The notes beneath the pieces were generated by a model. That model had not been told where the DNA came from, searched no databases, and worked only from the letters and a program-made list of their open reading frames with translations. From Mucilaginibacter sp. (lineage in GTDB: Bacteria; Bacteroidota; Bacteroidia; Sphingobacteriales; Sphingobacteriaceae): a DNA stretch of 64,000 nucleotides. The DNA is taken from assembly GCA_028287895.1 (NCBI GenBank), contig JAQBOV010000004.1, positions 1 to 64,000 of the forward strand, given 5' to 3'. The translations under genes were made by a program, and so were the position numbers. Positions 18,539-27,815 of this stretch are shown here, one piece after another (position 1 is the stretch's first letter; every line of letters starts with the position of its first letter).

Positions 18539-19906
18539 CTAATACGCTGAAACGATATGCGGCTCATAGGTATCCGTTTTAACCTCGGCTTTTAGCTCGT
18601 GCAGAATATTATATAATCCAAAATTAGTTCGGTTAACATAAATGAAATGTTTTACACCACGGGCCTGTTTAAATTCGGGCATTTTGGAGACCTTTTCGCC
18701 AAAACCATATAATTCATCAAAAAACGAGGTTTCGCCAAAGTCAAAATGATTGGTAATATAGGGCTTGGCAAACAGGCTGATCATTTGCCGGTACATTGTA
18801 TGATAAAATTCTATCTGCCCCGGGGTATCACCAGCATGGATCATACCCAAGCGGCGGAAAGCTTTGATCGTTTCTTCCCGGTTGTTGATCAGGCTGGTCC
18901 GGGTGAGCGAAAAGAAAGGATCATAAAAATCCTCAGGCATTTCCTTTATGCAGCCAAAATCAATAATGCCCAACTTGCCCTCAGGGGTGATCATAAAATT
19001 GCCGGGATGCGGATCGGCATGTACAGCACGCAACTGGTGTTGCTGAAAGTTGTAAAAATCCCATAAAGCCTGGCCTATCCGGTTACGCAATTGTTGTGAA
19101 GGGTTAGTTTTGAAAAACTCGTGCAGATGTTTGCCTTCCAGCCAGTCCATCGTGATGATGCGTTTGCTGGATAGCTCAGGGTAATATTGGGGAAACACTA
19201 CATTGTTTAAACCTCGACATGCATTGGAAAATTCAATGGAACGGCGCACTTCAAGCTCATAGTCCGTTTCTTCCAGCAGGCGTTCCTCGACTTCTTTGAT
19301 GTAAACATCCAGTTCCTTCTCGCTCATGCCAAGCATGCGCAAAGCAAAGGGTTTGACAAGTTTCAGATCTGACGAAATAGAATCACCCACCCCGGGGTAC
19401 TGTATTTTTACTGCAAGTTTTTTCCCTTTCAGTTCTGCCTGGTGCACCTGGCCGATGGATGCGGCATTGGAGGAACGGACATTAAATTTGTCGAAAATCC
19501 TATCCGGGGTTTTTCCGAAATACTTTTTAAAAGTTTGTATGATCAGCGGCCCGGATAATGGCGGAGCATTGTATTGCGATTGGGTAAATTTATCAACGTA
19601 AGCCTGTGGCAGCAGGTTTTTGTCCATGCTGAGCATTTGTGCCACTTTGAGTGCGCTGCCTTTCAGTTCACTTAATGATTCATAAATATCCGCCGCATTA
19701 TCCTCGTTCAGTTCGGTTTTGTCCATTTCCGGATTGAACAGCTTTTTAGAATAGTGCTTAATATAGTTGCCGCCTATTTTAAAGCCCGTTTTTACAAATT
19801 TGGCGGAGCGCCCGACTTTACTGGTGGGTATGCTGTTTTGCTCCTTCGGGCCGGATGCATTTAAAGCCGGCAGTATGTCAGTTGATTGATTTTCTTTTTT
19901 TACCAT
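18539..19906 (-). CDS. AarF/ABC1/UbiB-family atypical kinase
   Basis: This 455-residue protein shows the UbiB/ABC1 signature regions: LSELKGSALKVAQMLSMD (the KxGQ-like region, here KVAQ), SSNAASIGQVHQAELKGKKLAVKIQYPG (ATP-binding strand with the lysine), ELDVYIKEVEERLLEETDYELE and HADPHPGNFMITPEGKLGIIDFG (catalytic loop and DFG). All are intact. UbiB proteins act as ATPases or kinases in isoprenoid lipid and quinone metabolism; this soluble Bacteroidota form lacks C-terminal membrane helices. It starts 8 bp after the TetR-like gene, so they form a two-gene operon, a recurring pair in this phylum. Confidence 0.93.
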   Translation of the reverse strand: MVKKENQSTDILPALNASGPKEQNSIPTSKVGRSAKFVKTGFKIGGNYIKHYSKKLFNPEMDKTELNEDNAADIYESLSELKGSALKVAQMLSMDKNLLPQAYVDKFTQSQYNAPPLSGPLIIQTFKKYFGKTPDRIFDKFNVRSSNAASIGQVHQAELKGKKLAVKIQYPGVGDSISSDLKLVKPFALRMLGMSEKELDVYIKEVEERLLEETDYELEVRRSIEFSNACRGLNNVVFPQYYPELSSKRIITMDWLEGKHLHEFFKTNPSQQLRNRIGQALWDFYNFQQHQLRAVHADPHPGNFMITPEGKLGIIDFGCIKEMPEDFYDPFFSLTRTSLINNREETIKAFRRLGMIHAGDTPGQIEFYHTMYRQMISLFAKPYITNHFDFGETSFFDELYGFGEKVSKMPEFKQARGVKHFIYVNRTNFGLYNILHELKAEVKTDTYEPHIVSAY

Positions 19907-19914
19907 CGTGATGA

Positions 19915-20568
19915 TTAAAAGCCCATTTTTTCGGTAATGCCGCTATTTTTGGCTAAAAACTTACCGTATTCAAACAGGTTGTCGATGGGTGAACGCTGGA
20001 ACAGATCAAAAGTAACATTGAGCCCTTTTTCAATAGCCTCATCTGTTTTTTCAAAGCCGGCAGAGTTGTCATTTATCCAGAAGTGAAGCACGAAACCGAA
20101 TTGTACCCACAGCGCATCTTTATATCGCTTGCTAAAAAACTTACGGTCTGATAACTCTCCTGTTTGGGTGCCTTCGCTTAATATCTGGTTACAAAAATTC
20201 TCGAAGATGGATTTTAGTTCAGCAAATACAGCCGGCGTGACAAAGCCTCTGGGTTGTTTTTTTACGCTGTAAACTGCAAAGCTGCGTTGCAGCTTTAATA
20301 ATTCAAAAAAAGCATAAAAATAGCTCAACGCTTTTTCGCGGGCAGAATACCCCGGCCAAACTTCCTGCCCTTTGATCTCCGTCAACGTTTTATCTGCGAT
20401 ATCGGCCCATATATTTTGTTCAAGAGCGCTGAACGAGCCGAAGTAGTTATAAAATTCAGCTTCGGTTATTTTATTTTTTTTCGCGAAAATATACACCGAT
20501 TTAGGCTCTTCACCTTCGGTCAGTACATAATCAATATATGCCTTTCGAATGCTTTCAGTAGTGGCCAT
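19915..20568 (-). CDS. TetR-family regulator paired with AarF kinase
   Basis: This 217-residue protein has an N-terminal helix-turn-helix (RKAYIDYVLTEG, VYIFAKKNKITEAEFYNYFGSFSALEQNIW) and a helical C-terminal ligand domain (FFELLKLQRSFAVYSVKK, FNVTF-like end). The recognition helix is slightly unusual for TetR, but the FYNYFGSFSALEQ pattern is clear. It probably regulates its own operon with the downstream AarF gene. The intergenic region 20569-20809, shared with the cryptochrome gene, should hold its operator. Confidence 0.85.
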   Translation of the reverse strand: MATTESIRKAYIDYVLTEGEEPKSVYIFAKKNKITEAEFYNYFGSFSALEQNIWADIADKTLTEIKGQEVWPGYSAREKALSYFYAFFELLKLQRSFAVYSVKKQPRGFVTPAVFAELKSIFENFCNQILSEGTQTGELSDRKFFSKRYKDALWVQFGFVLHFWINDNSAGFEKTDEAIEKGLNVTFDLFQRSPIDNLFEYGKFLAKNSGITEKMGF

Positions 20569-20809
20569 GATAAATTTATTATTAATGGATTATGGTATAA
20601 AATTATTACTTGTTAAACTTTGAAATGTCATGCTTATCTATAATTAAACGACGGATCAGTAAGCTTGTTTTATGACATTGGTAACCAGATTATTTATTGG
20701 AAAAAATGTTAAACTGATGTCAAATAGTGATTACTGATTATGCGATAAGCTTAAATTATTGCAAATTTGTGAGTTAATTGAGCGGTGTCAGCTGCAGGGA
20801 ATAATTACT

Positions 20810-22132
20810 ATGAGCGAAAAAACAATATTGGTTTGGTTCAGGAACGATCTGAGGGTTCATGATAACGAAATATTGTTTGAAGCGATTCGAAAAGCTGATA
20901 AAGTACTGCCGGTATATTGTTTCGACCCCTTTTATTTTAAAACCACTGAATTGGGTTTATCAAAAACCGGTAACATCAGGGCTCGTTTTTTACTGGAATC
21001 GGTTGCCGATCTGCGGCACAATCTGCAGAAGCTGGGTGGCGATCTTATTGTAAGGACCGGCAATCCTGCCGACATTATCCCGCAACTGGCGCAGCAATAC
21101 CAGGCGAGCGAGGTATACCATCATCGCGAGGTAGCTTTTGAAGAAACCAAAATATCTGAAGACGTAGAAACTGCACTCTGGAAAATAAAACTCAATCTGA
21201 AGCATTTTATAGGGCATACTTTATATCACAAAGAAGACCTGCCTTTCCCGATAAAAGATATTCCCGACAGCTTTGCTGTTTTCAAAAAGAAAGTAGAAAG
21301 GGATAGCGCGGTACGGCCTTGTATTGAAACACCCCGGCACATCAGCGTACCCCCCATTATCGATCCCGGGAAGATCCCCGTCCTTGCCGATCTCGGTTTA
21401 ACCGAACCGTTTGACGATCCGCGTGAAATTTTTCAATATAAAGGCGGCGAAACCGCCGGTCTTGAGCAATTGCAGCGCTATATTTTAGGCACCGGCCAGC
21501 CCGCTGTATCCAGGGGCGGGAAATATACGGCCGACCATTCTTCCAGGCTTTCGGCCTGGATATCATTGGGATGTCTTTCCATGCGGTGGGTATACCGCCA
21601 GGTAACCAATAATACCCATGGCAGCCATAATTCAAATTCGCCGCTGATACTTGAACTGCTTTGGCGTGATTATTTCAGGTTCATGTTTAAAAAGCATGGG
21701 AGGCAGCTTTTTAGTCCTGAAAGGCTAAAGGATGACCAGCGCGAACCGGCGCCAAACCAGGATGAGCTTTTCGAGAAATGGAAGACCGGGAATACCGATG
21801 TGCCATATATTGATGCCAGTATGCACCAGCTAAATGCTACCGGTTATATTGGTAATCACAACCGCCAGATTGTGGCCGGGTTTTTAGTCCACCAATTAAA
21901 AGCAGACTGGAGGAAGGGTGCCGCATATTTTGAAGAGAAACTAATCGACTACTCGCCGGCAAGTAACTCGGGCAACTGGGCATTTGTGGCAGGGGTGGAC
22001 AAGGACCCGAGGGATAACCGCTATTTTTTAGGGGCAAAACAAGCGGCAGAACTCGAAACCCAAAGCCATTTTATCAATACATGGCTATCTGATGTGTATG
22101 ATGATGACAGCAGCCTTGCATCAGTCATCTGA
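20810..22132 (+). CDS. DASH-family cryptochrome
   Basis: The start at ATG 20810 gives MSEKTILVWFRNDLRVHDNE, the normal N-terminus; the frame extends upstream only through a TTG. The protein is 440 residues. The photolyase alpha/beta domain (antenna-binding) is followed by the helical FAD domain with GGKYTADHSSRLSAWISLGCLS, LLWRDYFRFMFKKHG, and GNHNRQIVAGFLVHQLKADW plus LIDYSPASNSGNWAFVAGV and DPRDNRYF. The last elements and the length mark it as DASH type, which repairs cyclobutane dimers mainly in single-stranded DNA and may act as a light sensor. It is divergent from TetR/AarF; the nearby SDR and Dabb genes suggest a light or stress block. Confidence 0.94.
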   Translation: MSEKTILVWFRNDLRVHDNEILFEAIRKADKVLPVYCFDPFYFKTTELGLSKTGNIRARFLLESVADLRHNLQKLGGDLIVRTGNPADIIPQLAQQYQASEVYHHREVAFEETKISEDVETALWKIKLNLKHFIGHTLYHKEDLPFPIKDIPDSFAVFKKKVERDSAVRPCIETPRHISVPPIIDPGKIPVLADLGLTEPFDDPREIFQYKGGETAGLEQLQRYILGTGQPAVSRGGKYTADHSSRLSAWISLGCLSMRWVYRQVTNNTHGSHNSNSPLILELLWRDYFRFMFKKHGRQLFSPERLKDDQREPAPNQDELFEKWKTGNTDVPYIDASMHQLNATGYIGNHNRQIVAGFLVHQLKADWRKGAAYFEEKLIDYSPASNSGNWAFVAGVDKDPRDNRYFLGAKQAAELETQSHFINTWLSDVYDDDSSLASVI

Positions 22133-22503
22133 ATATAAAATAAAGGTCTCTTAGGGCAACATTTATTCAAATATGATCGCTTGATTTATCACCTGCAGAT
22201 TATTATAGAACCCTTTTGAATAATATCCGATTCCGTACTTGCAATACTTTTCGAAGGGATTTCCTGTCTGCGCCATTTCCGGCACAAACTGATGTATGAA
22301 AACAGTATGGTGTTTTTGATACACTGCACGCGGGTGTATTCAGCTAAAAACCAATTGATCCGTACGCTATTATATCCCTGTAAAGCATTCCATCGGCCTG
22401 AGATACGCTGATTTATTAATGAATGGTTAAGTTTTACAAATAATTTATAAAGTTTCTAAACCGATATGCTTACTTTTGTATCATCTTTAAGATTGGTTTT
22501 CAA
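22133..22503. other. cryptochrome-sucA gap
   Basis: No gene or clear terminator is visible. The only signal found is a -7 box, TACTTTTG at 22471-22478, placed suitably for sucA (ATG 22504). No matching TTG at the usual 19-21 nt spacing was found. Confidence 0.5.
22471..22478 (+). promoter_or_regulatory. candidate -7 box for sucA
   Basis: TACTTTTG fits TAnnTTTG and is identical to the -7 box of the tRNA-Asn promoter in this window. The predicted start of transcription is near 22485, leaving a leader of about 20 nt. A clear -33 box is lacking. Confidence 0.4.
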
Positions 22504-25305
22504 ATGGATCGCCTCAATTATATCAATAGCGGTAACGCTGCCTATATTAATTCACTCTACGAAGCCTATAAACAAGACCCTGAATCCGTAGATTTCGGCT
22601 GGCAAAAATTTTTCGAAGGTTTCGATTTCGGCCGTCAGACGCCGGCTCCGGCTACATCCGGAGGAGAAACTCCCGAACATTTTTTAAAAGAGATCAATGT
22701 ACTCAACATGATCAACGGCTACCGGACACGCGGGCACTTGTTTACAAAAACAAACCCTGTTCGTGAGCGCCGTAAGTATTTTCCCGGTAAGGAGCTGGAA
22801 ACCTTTGGTTTAAGTGATGCCGACCTGGATACTGTTTTTAATGCAGGTGTTGAAGTTGGATTGGGCCCTGCTAAGTTGAGGGAGATCCGCGATATGCTGG
22901 AGCAAACCTATTGCCAGTCGATAGGTGCTGAATACCGGTATATACGCAATCCCATAAAAATAAAATGGTTTGAAGACCGTATGGAAAGCAAGCGTAATAC
23001 GCCTTCTTTTTCCATTGAGCAGAAGTTGAACATGCTGGATAAATTGAACCATGCAGTAATTTTCGAAAACTTTTTAGGGACAAAATTTTTAGGACAAAAG
23101 CGTTTTTCGTTGGAGGGAGCTGAAGCTTTGATCCCCGCTCTGGATTCGGTAATCCAAAAAGGTGCTGATCTGGGTATCCAGGAGTTTGTCATCGGCATGG
23201 CTCATCGCGGCCGCTTGAACGTGCTGGCCAATATCATGGAAAAAACCTATAAGGAGATATTTTCGGAATTTGAAGGGAAGAATTATGACGAAGAAGCAGG
23301 TTTTGGTGGCGACGTAAAATATCACCTTGGCTTTTCTACAGACGTTGCAACCAGCAATGGTAAAAACGTACACCTGAGCCTTTGTCCAAACCCGTCGCAC
23401 CTGGAGGCGGTTGACCCTGTGGTTGAAGGTCTTACCCGTTCAAAAATAGAGTTTAAATATGACCACGACTATACTAAAATAGCCCCGATATTAATCCATG
23501 GCGATGCTTCGGTGGCTGGTCAGGGTATTGTTTACGAGGTATTGCAGATGGAAAAGCTGGATGGTTACCGCACAGGGGGGACTATTCACCTGGTGATCAA
23601 CAATCAGATAGGATTCACCACTAATTTCAAGGATGCCCGTTCAAGTACTTATTGTACTGACGTAGCTAAAACCGTGCTATCGCCGGTATTCCATGTTAAT
23701 GGTGATGATGTGGAGGCTTTGGTATACGTGATCAACCTGGCGATGGAATTCAGGCAAACGTTTCATGATGATGTATTTATTGATATATTGTGTTACCGCC
23801 GGTACGGGCATAATGAGTCGGACGAGCCTAAATTTACCCAACCGGTATTATACAAGGCAATAGAGACGCATCCCAACCCACGCGATATTTATTACCGGCA
23901 ATTACTGGCACAGGGAACTATTGACGCTAGCCAGGGTGCCGCTATGGAAAAAAGGTTCCGTGACCTGTTACAGCAAAAATTAGACGAATCAAAAGCCGAA
24001 GACAGATTTACCGATACGATACAAATGTTTGAAGGAGCATGGGAAGGACTGCACCTGGCTACCGACAATGATTTCTCGGCTTCGGTTGATACCTCTGTTT
24101 CTAAAGAGGAGCTGGTGCAAATAGGAAAAAAAATAACAGAACTTCCAAAAGGCAAAGCGTTCTTCAAAAAGATCGAAAAGCTGTTTGAGGAGCGTAGCAG
24201 GATGGTGACCCAAACTAACACCTTTGACTGGGCCATGGGTGAGTTACTCGCTTACGGAACTTTATTGAAAGAAGGGCATCCGGTAAGGTTGAGCGGCGAG
24301 GATGTAAAACGCGGAACTTTCTCACATCGTCACGCCGTTTTAACACTGGCCGATTCTGAAGAAGAATATACCCCACTGGATACCCTGGGAACAGAAGCTA
24401 AATTCAGCATATATAATTCATTATTATCCGAGTATGGTGTGTTGGGTTTCGAATATGGCTACGCCCTGGCAAACCCGAATGCCCTTACCATATGGGAAGC
24501 GCAGTTTGGCGATTTCTTTAATGGCGCACAGATCATTATTGACCAGTATATTGCCAGTGCGGAAACTAAATGGCAGCGCGGTAATGGCCTGGTTCTGTTA
24601 TTGCCGCATGGTTATGAAGGGCAGGGTCCCGAGCATTCATCTGCACGTATTGAGCGCTTTATGGAGCTTTGTGCCGACAGTAATATACAAGTGGCGAATT
24701 GTACTACCCCGGCTAATTTTTTCCATGTTTTACGCAGGCAGCTTCACCGCGAATTCCGCAAACCGCTGATCATTTTTACGCCGAAAAGTTTGCTGCGTGC
24801 ACCCAAATGTGTTTCACCGCTTGAAGACTTTACAAAAGGCAGATTCCAGGAACTGATTGACGATAACTATGCAGAAGCCAAAAAAGTAAAGCGTGTATTG
24901 TTCTGTTCCGGCAAGCTGTATTATGAACTATTAGAAAAACAACAGCTCGACCAGCGCAGGGATGTTGCTCTTGTGCGTGTGGAGCAGCTGTATCCGACAC
25001 CTGTACAGCAAATGCTCAAGGTAAAGGCTAAATACAACAAGGCGGCTGAATTTATCTGGATACAGGAAGAACCTGAGAACATGGGGGCATGGCCTTATAT
25101 GTGCCGCAAGTTCCGCAAAAGCGAATTGCAGCTCGATGTAATATCACGTAACGAAGGCAGCAGTACGGCTACAGGTTTTGCCAAGCAGCATATTTCGCAG
25201 CAGCAGCATATCATTGCCAAAGCTTTTGAAGCGCCGGCAGGCAGAATTGTTAAAGAAACTATAAAAAAGACAACCGAAAAAATGGCTAACATGGCCGCGG
25301 ATTAA
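22504..25305 (+). CDS. sucA: 2-oxoglutarate dehydrogenase E1 component
   Basis: This 933-residue thiamine-diphosphate enzyme decarboxylates 2-oxoglutarate and passes succinyl to the E2 lipoyl arm in the TCA cycle. The N-terminal E2-binding segment is recognisable (YINSLYEAYKQDPESVDFGWQKFF), as are GYRTRGHLFTKTNP, MAHRGRLNVLANIMEK and HLGFSTDVATSNGKNVHLSL. The ThDP region follows (IHGDASVAGQGIVYEVLQM ... GGTIHLVINNQIGFTTN), then CYRRYGHNESDEPKFTQP and the C-terminal pyrimidine-binding part (LPHGYEGQGPEHSSARIERF). Length is normal. It is followed 96 bp later by odhB. Confidence 0.97.
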   Translation: MDRLNYINSGNAAYINSLYEAYKQDPESVDFGWQKFFEGFDFGRQTPAPATSGGETPEHFLKEINVLNMINGYRTRGHLFTKTNPVRERRKYFPGKELETFGLSDADLDTVFNAGVEVGLGPAKLREIRDMLEQTYCQSIGAEYRYIRNPIKIKWFEDRMESKRNTPSFSIEQKLNMLDKLNHAVIFENFLGTKFLGQKRFSLEGAEALIPALDSVIQKGADLGIQEFVIGMAHRGRLNVLANIMEKTYKEIFSEFEGKNYDEEAGFGGDVKYHLGFSTDVATSNGKNVHLSLCPNPSHLEAVDPVVEGLTRSKIEFKYDHDYTKIAPILIHGDASVAGQGIVYEVLQMEKLDGYRTGGTIHLVINNQIGFTTNFKDARSSTYCTDVAKTVLSPVFHVNGDDVEALVYVINLAMEFRQTFHDDVFIDILCYRRYGHNESDEPKFTQPVLYKAIETHPNPRDIYYRQLLAQGTIDASQGAAMEKRFRDLLQQKLDESKAEDRFTDTIQMFEGAWEGLHLATDNDFSASVDTSVSKEELVQIGKKITELPKGKAFFKKIEKLFEERSRMVTQTNTFDWAMGELLAYGTLLKEGHPVRLSGEDVKRGTFSHRHAVLTLADSEEEYTPLDTLGTEAKFSIYNSLLSEYGVLGFEYGYALANPNALTIWEAQFGDFFNGAQIIIDQYIASAETKWQRGNGLVLLLPHGYEGQGPEHSSARIERFMELCADSNIQVANCTTPANFFHVLRRQLHREFRKPLIIFTPKSLLRAPKCVSPLEDFTKGRFQELIDDNYAEAKKVKRVLFCSGKLYYELLEKQQLDQRRDVALVRVEQLYPTPVQQMLKVKAKYNKAAEFIWIQEEPENMGAWPYMCRKFRKSELQLDVISRNEGSSTATGFAKQHISQQQHIIAKAFEAPAGRIVKETIKKTTEKMANMAAD

Positions 25306-25373
25306 TTTAAGTGCTGAGTTACCAGTTGTAAGAATAGGTTTCCAAACTTTACCGCAACCATTACTCACAGCCG

Positions 25374-25394
25374 ACAACTTATAACTTACAACTA
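25374..25394. repeat. tandem heptamers in the sucA-odhB gap
   Basis: ACAACTT, ATAACTT and ACAACTA run in tandem immediately before the odhB start, after a related stretch (ACTCACAGCCG). The 96-bp gap is largely made of such degenerate 7-nt units. See also 13844, 26266 and 38278. Confidence 0.5.
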
Positions 25395-25401
25395 ACACAA
25401 T

Positions 25402-26997
25402 ATGAGTTTAGAAATAAAAGTTCCGCCGGTAGGCGAATCAATTACAGAGGTAACCCTTTCACGCTGGATAAAAAAAGACGGTGATCGTGTTGCCATGGAT
25501 GAAGTAATTGCCGAATTAGAGTCAGATAAGGCTACTTTTGAGCTTACTGCCGAAAAGGCCGGGACTTTAAAAACAATCGCCAAAGAGGGAGACACGCTTG
25601 CCATAGGCGCTGCTGTAGCCAGTATAGATCAGAGTGCTGCGTCTGCTCCGGCTAAGGAAGCTGCACCGGCCGGCGGCGGGCGGCAGCCCGAAGTGGTGGC
25701 AAACGCGCCAGCCCCTGCACCACCCGAAGCGATTCCTGTTACTTCAGCGCCTGCTGGCGGCGGCTCGCTATCGGTTAAAGTGCCGGCAGTCGGCGAATCA
25801 ATTACCGAAGTAACCTTGTCACACTGGATTAAGAAAGATGGCGATACGGTTGCAATGGATGAAGCCATAGCTGAACTGGAATCAGACAAAGCCACCTTCG
25901 AGCTTACTGCTGAAAAAGTCGGGATTTTAAAAACGATTGCTAAAGAAGGCGATGTTTTACCGATTGGCGCTGTGGTTTGTACGATCGAAGGTGCAGGTGC
26001 TGCAATAGCATCATCACCTAATGCGGCCGAACCTGCCGGCGCAACCGTTAGTTCTGAAAAAACTTATGCATCAGGCACCCCATCGCCCGCCGCTGCAAAA
26101 ATATTAGCCGAAAAAGGGATCAGTCCCGCATCGATTCCGGGAAATGGAGTAGGCGGAAGGATAACCAAAGCGGATGCCTTGACCGCCATAACTGCTGACC
26201 TGGTCTCTGAAAATCCACAAGGCGGAAAGAAGGCAGACGTCCCAAGCCCGAAAGTAGAAATAAAGACTCAGGAGACAGGACCCAGGATTCAGGACTCCGG
26301 CAGGGAGCGCCGCGAAAAAATGTCGCCTTTGCGCAAAACCGTGGCCCGCAGGCTGGTAGCCGTAAAGAACGAGACTGCCATGCTGACCACCTTTAACGAG
26401 GTGGACATGTCGCCGGTTATGGAACTGCGCGGCAAATACAAGGATAAATTTAAAGAGAAACATGGCGTTGGCTTAGGCTTTATGTCATTTTTCACCAAAG
26501 CCGTATGCGAGGCGCTGAAGGAATGGCCCGCGGTAGGCGCGCGCATTGAAGGTGAAGAAGTGGTTTACAGCAATTTTGCCGATATATCCATAGCCGTATC
26601 TGCCCCCAAAGGGTTGGTGGTGCCGGTGATCCGCAACGCAGACCGCATGAGCCTTGCCGAAATTGAAAAGGCGGTGGCCGCACTGGCTGTAAAAGCACGG
26701 GATAACAAACTGAGCCTGGAAGAAATGACCGGCGGTACATTTACGATCACCAATGGCGGGGTGTTTGGCTCGATGATGTCAACACCGATCATTAACTCGC
26801 CGCAATCGGCAATTTTGGGTATGCACAATATTATTGAGCGACCCGTGGCGGTAAACGGACAGGTAGTGATCAAACCGATGATGTACGTAGCCTTATCCTA
26901 TGACCACCGCATCATCGACGGCCGTGAATCGGTAAGCTTCCTGGTGAGGGTAAAACAGCTGCTGGAAGATCCTGCCAGGTTGTTATTGGGCGTATAA
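25402..26997 (+). CDS. sucB: 2-oxoglutarate dehydrogenase E2 (dihydrolipoyl succinyltransferase) with two lipoyl domains
   Basis: This 531-residue E2 (also called OdhB) carries two nearly identical lipoyl domains (about residues 1-75 and 121-196), each with the lipoylation motif [10 protein letters not shown] (Lys43 and Lys163). The Pro/Ala-rich linkers are typical. A peripheral subunit-binding domain lies at about 223-260 ([29 protein letters not shown]). The catalytic domain begins near [22 protein letters not shown] and ends with [20 protein letters not shown] (His502, Asp506). Only one lipoyl domain is usual for this E2. The two copies differ mostly at synonymous positions, so the duplication is not recent. 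A heptamer array lies in the linker before the catalytic domain. Confidence 0.95.
   Translation: MSLEIKVPPVGESITEVTLSRWIKKDGDRVAMDEVIAELESDKATFELTAEKAGTLKTIAKEGDTLAIGAAVASIDQSAASAPAKEAAPAGGGRQPEVVANAPAPAPPEAIPVTSAPAGGGSLSVKVPAVGESITEVTLSHWIKKDGDTVAMDEAIAELESDKATFELTAEKVGILKTIAKEGDVLPIGAVVCTIEGAGAAIASSPNAAEPAGATVSSEKTYASGTPSPAAAKILAEKGISPASIPGNGVGGRITKADALTAITADLVSENPQGGKKADVPSPKVEIKTQETGPRIQDSGRERREKMSPLRKTVARRLVAVKNETAMLTTFNEVDMSPVMELRGKYKDKFKEKHGVGLGFMSFFTKAVCEALKEWPAVGARIEGEEVVYSNFADISIAVSAPKGLVVPVIRNADRMSLAEIEKAVAALAVKARDNKLSLEEMTGGTFTITNGGVFGSMMSTPIINSPQSAILGMHNIIERPVAVNGQVVIKPMMYVALSYDHRIIDGRESVSFLVRVKQLLEDPARLLLGV
26266..26300. repeat. five tandem heptamers inside the odhB coding region
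   Basis: ACTCAGG, AGACAGG, ACCCAGG, ATTCAGG and ACTCCGG follow directly on one another, encoding part of the linker [14 protein letters not shown]. Four of the five units end in CAGG. The array sits where the linker can tolerate insertion. Confidence 0.6.
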
Positions 26998-27029
26998 GCC
27001 CCGCTAAATCTCCCCGGCAGGGGAGACTT
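26998..27029. repeat. dispersed CCCC/GGGG palindromic repeat, copy A
   Basis: GCCCCGCTAAATCTCCCC, then GGCA, then GGGGAGACTT follows directly on the odhB stop. The reverse complement of 34601-34634 matches it closely (GCCCCCGCTAAATCTCCCC, GGCAG, GAAGACTT). The core is the hairpin CTCCCC-ggca-GGGGAG. Confidence 0.65.
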
Positions 27030-27038
27030 GAAATATTT

Positions 27039-27062
27039 AGCCCGGTTTATGCCGGGTTTTTT
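27039..27062 (+). terminator. rho-independent terminator after odhB
   Basis: CCCGG (27041-27045) pairs with CCGGG (27052-27056) around a 6-nt loop, followed by six T. It ends the sucA-odhB operon. Confidence 0.75.
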
Positions 27063-27371
27063 GCTGGTCTGAACCGGGATCTATGGGGTCGAAGGATTGC
27101 CGTGATTAGCCCAGGCGTCATTAGGGGCGATAGGGCGATAACCGCTGACTTTGCAGGCTGGATAATTGCCTGAACCTGAATTTTAAGAATTTAAGAACTG
27201 GCCGAATTATATCATTGTACCATACTGTTTTTGCATAGGAGAAAGACAATCAGCGTTAATAAATTAACCGGTAAAAACAGGCTTGACAAAGAGTTGGCAA
27301 AGCTTCCAAATAAAAAGCCGGAGCCGGCAGGTCAGATCACCATTGAAAATCAGCTAAAAACGGAACATTAA
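27063..27371. other. gap between odhB terminator and GIY-YIG gene
   Basis: No well-supported gene. One frame, from a TTG near 27232 to a stop just before 27372, would encode about 46 mostly charged residues (ending TIENQLKTEH). It has no ATG start and no recognisable family, so I leave it uncalled. Confidence 0.5.
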
Positions 27372-27809
27372 TTAAATCTCCTTATTCCACTTTGGTAAAC
27401 GCTCGAATATTTTAAAATGGCTTGTCAGTAATTGATGCGCTACAGTTCCCGGGCAATCATTATAATCATTGCAATGAGTGGTATACCAGTAAATATCTAA
27501 TGCCTCAATGCCTTCTTTAAGCATTCGATCAGGCCAGCTTTTATGCCTGGGTATTTTCCCGAATTGATGACCATTTACTATGCTGTCCTTCAGGCCGCCG
27601 GGTCCTGCTTTTTGAATAAACATTGAACGGTCTTTACTGATTTTTCCTGAACGCCCGATGTACATTAGTTCAATACGGCCATTTTTTAAAGCATAGACAA
27701 GATAAACGCCACTTTTATCTGAAGGTGCATTGCAAACTTCTTTTAAGCTATCCGTTGGCTGAAAAAAGAAGTGTTTGTTCTCCTTATATTTTTTTAGTTC
27801 ATCAAACAT
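27372..27809 (-). CDS. GIY-YIG-like domain protein
   Basis: This 145-residue protein has SGVYLVYALKNGRIELMYIG with GVY at 34-36 and YIG at 50-52, followed by RSGKI. This is the two-strand core of the GIY-YIG fold with Arg after it. The later part (PDRMLKEGIEALDIYWY, PGTVAHQLLTSHFKIFERLP) is helical and resembles other stand-alone GIY-YIG-like proteins. The catalytic Glu of true nucleases is not evident, except possibly in the helix with E104/E107, so DNA cleavage is uncertain. It follows the DinB gene by 6 bp on the same strand, so the two form an operon. Confidence 0.7.
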   Translation of the reverse strand: MFDELKKYKENKHFFFQPTDSLKEVCNAPSDKSGVYLVYALKNGRIELMYIGRSGKISKDRSMFIQKAGPGGLKDSIVNGHQFGKIPRHKSWPDRMLKEGIEALDIYWYTTHCNDYNDCPGTVAHQLLTSHFKIFERLPKWNKEI

Positions 27810-27815
27810 ATGACT

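Noticed and set aside
27232..27371. Possible 46-residue charged protein after odhB
   Set aside because: Starts only with TTG, no homologue recognised, and lies between a terminator and a convergent gene.
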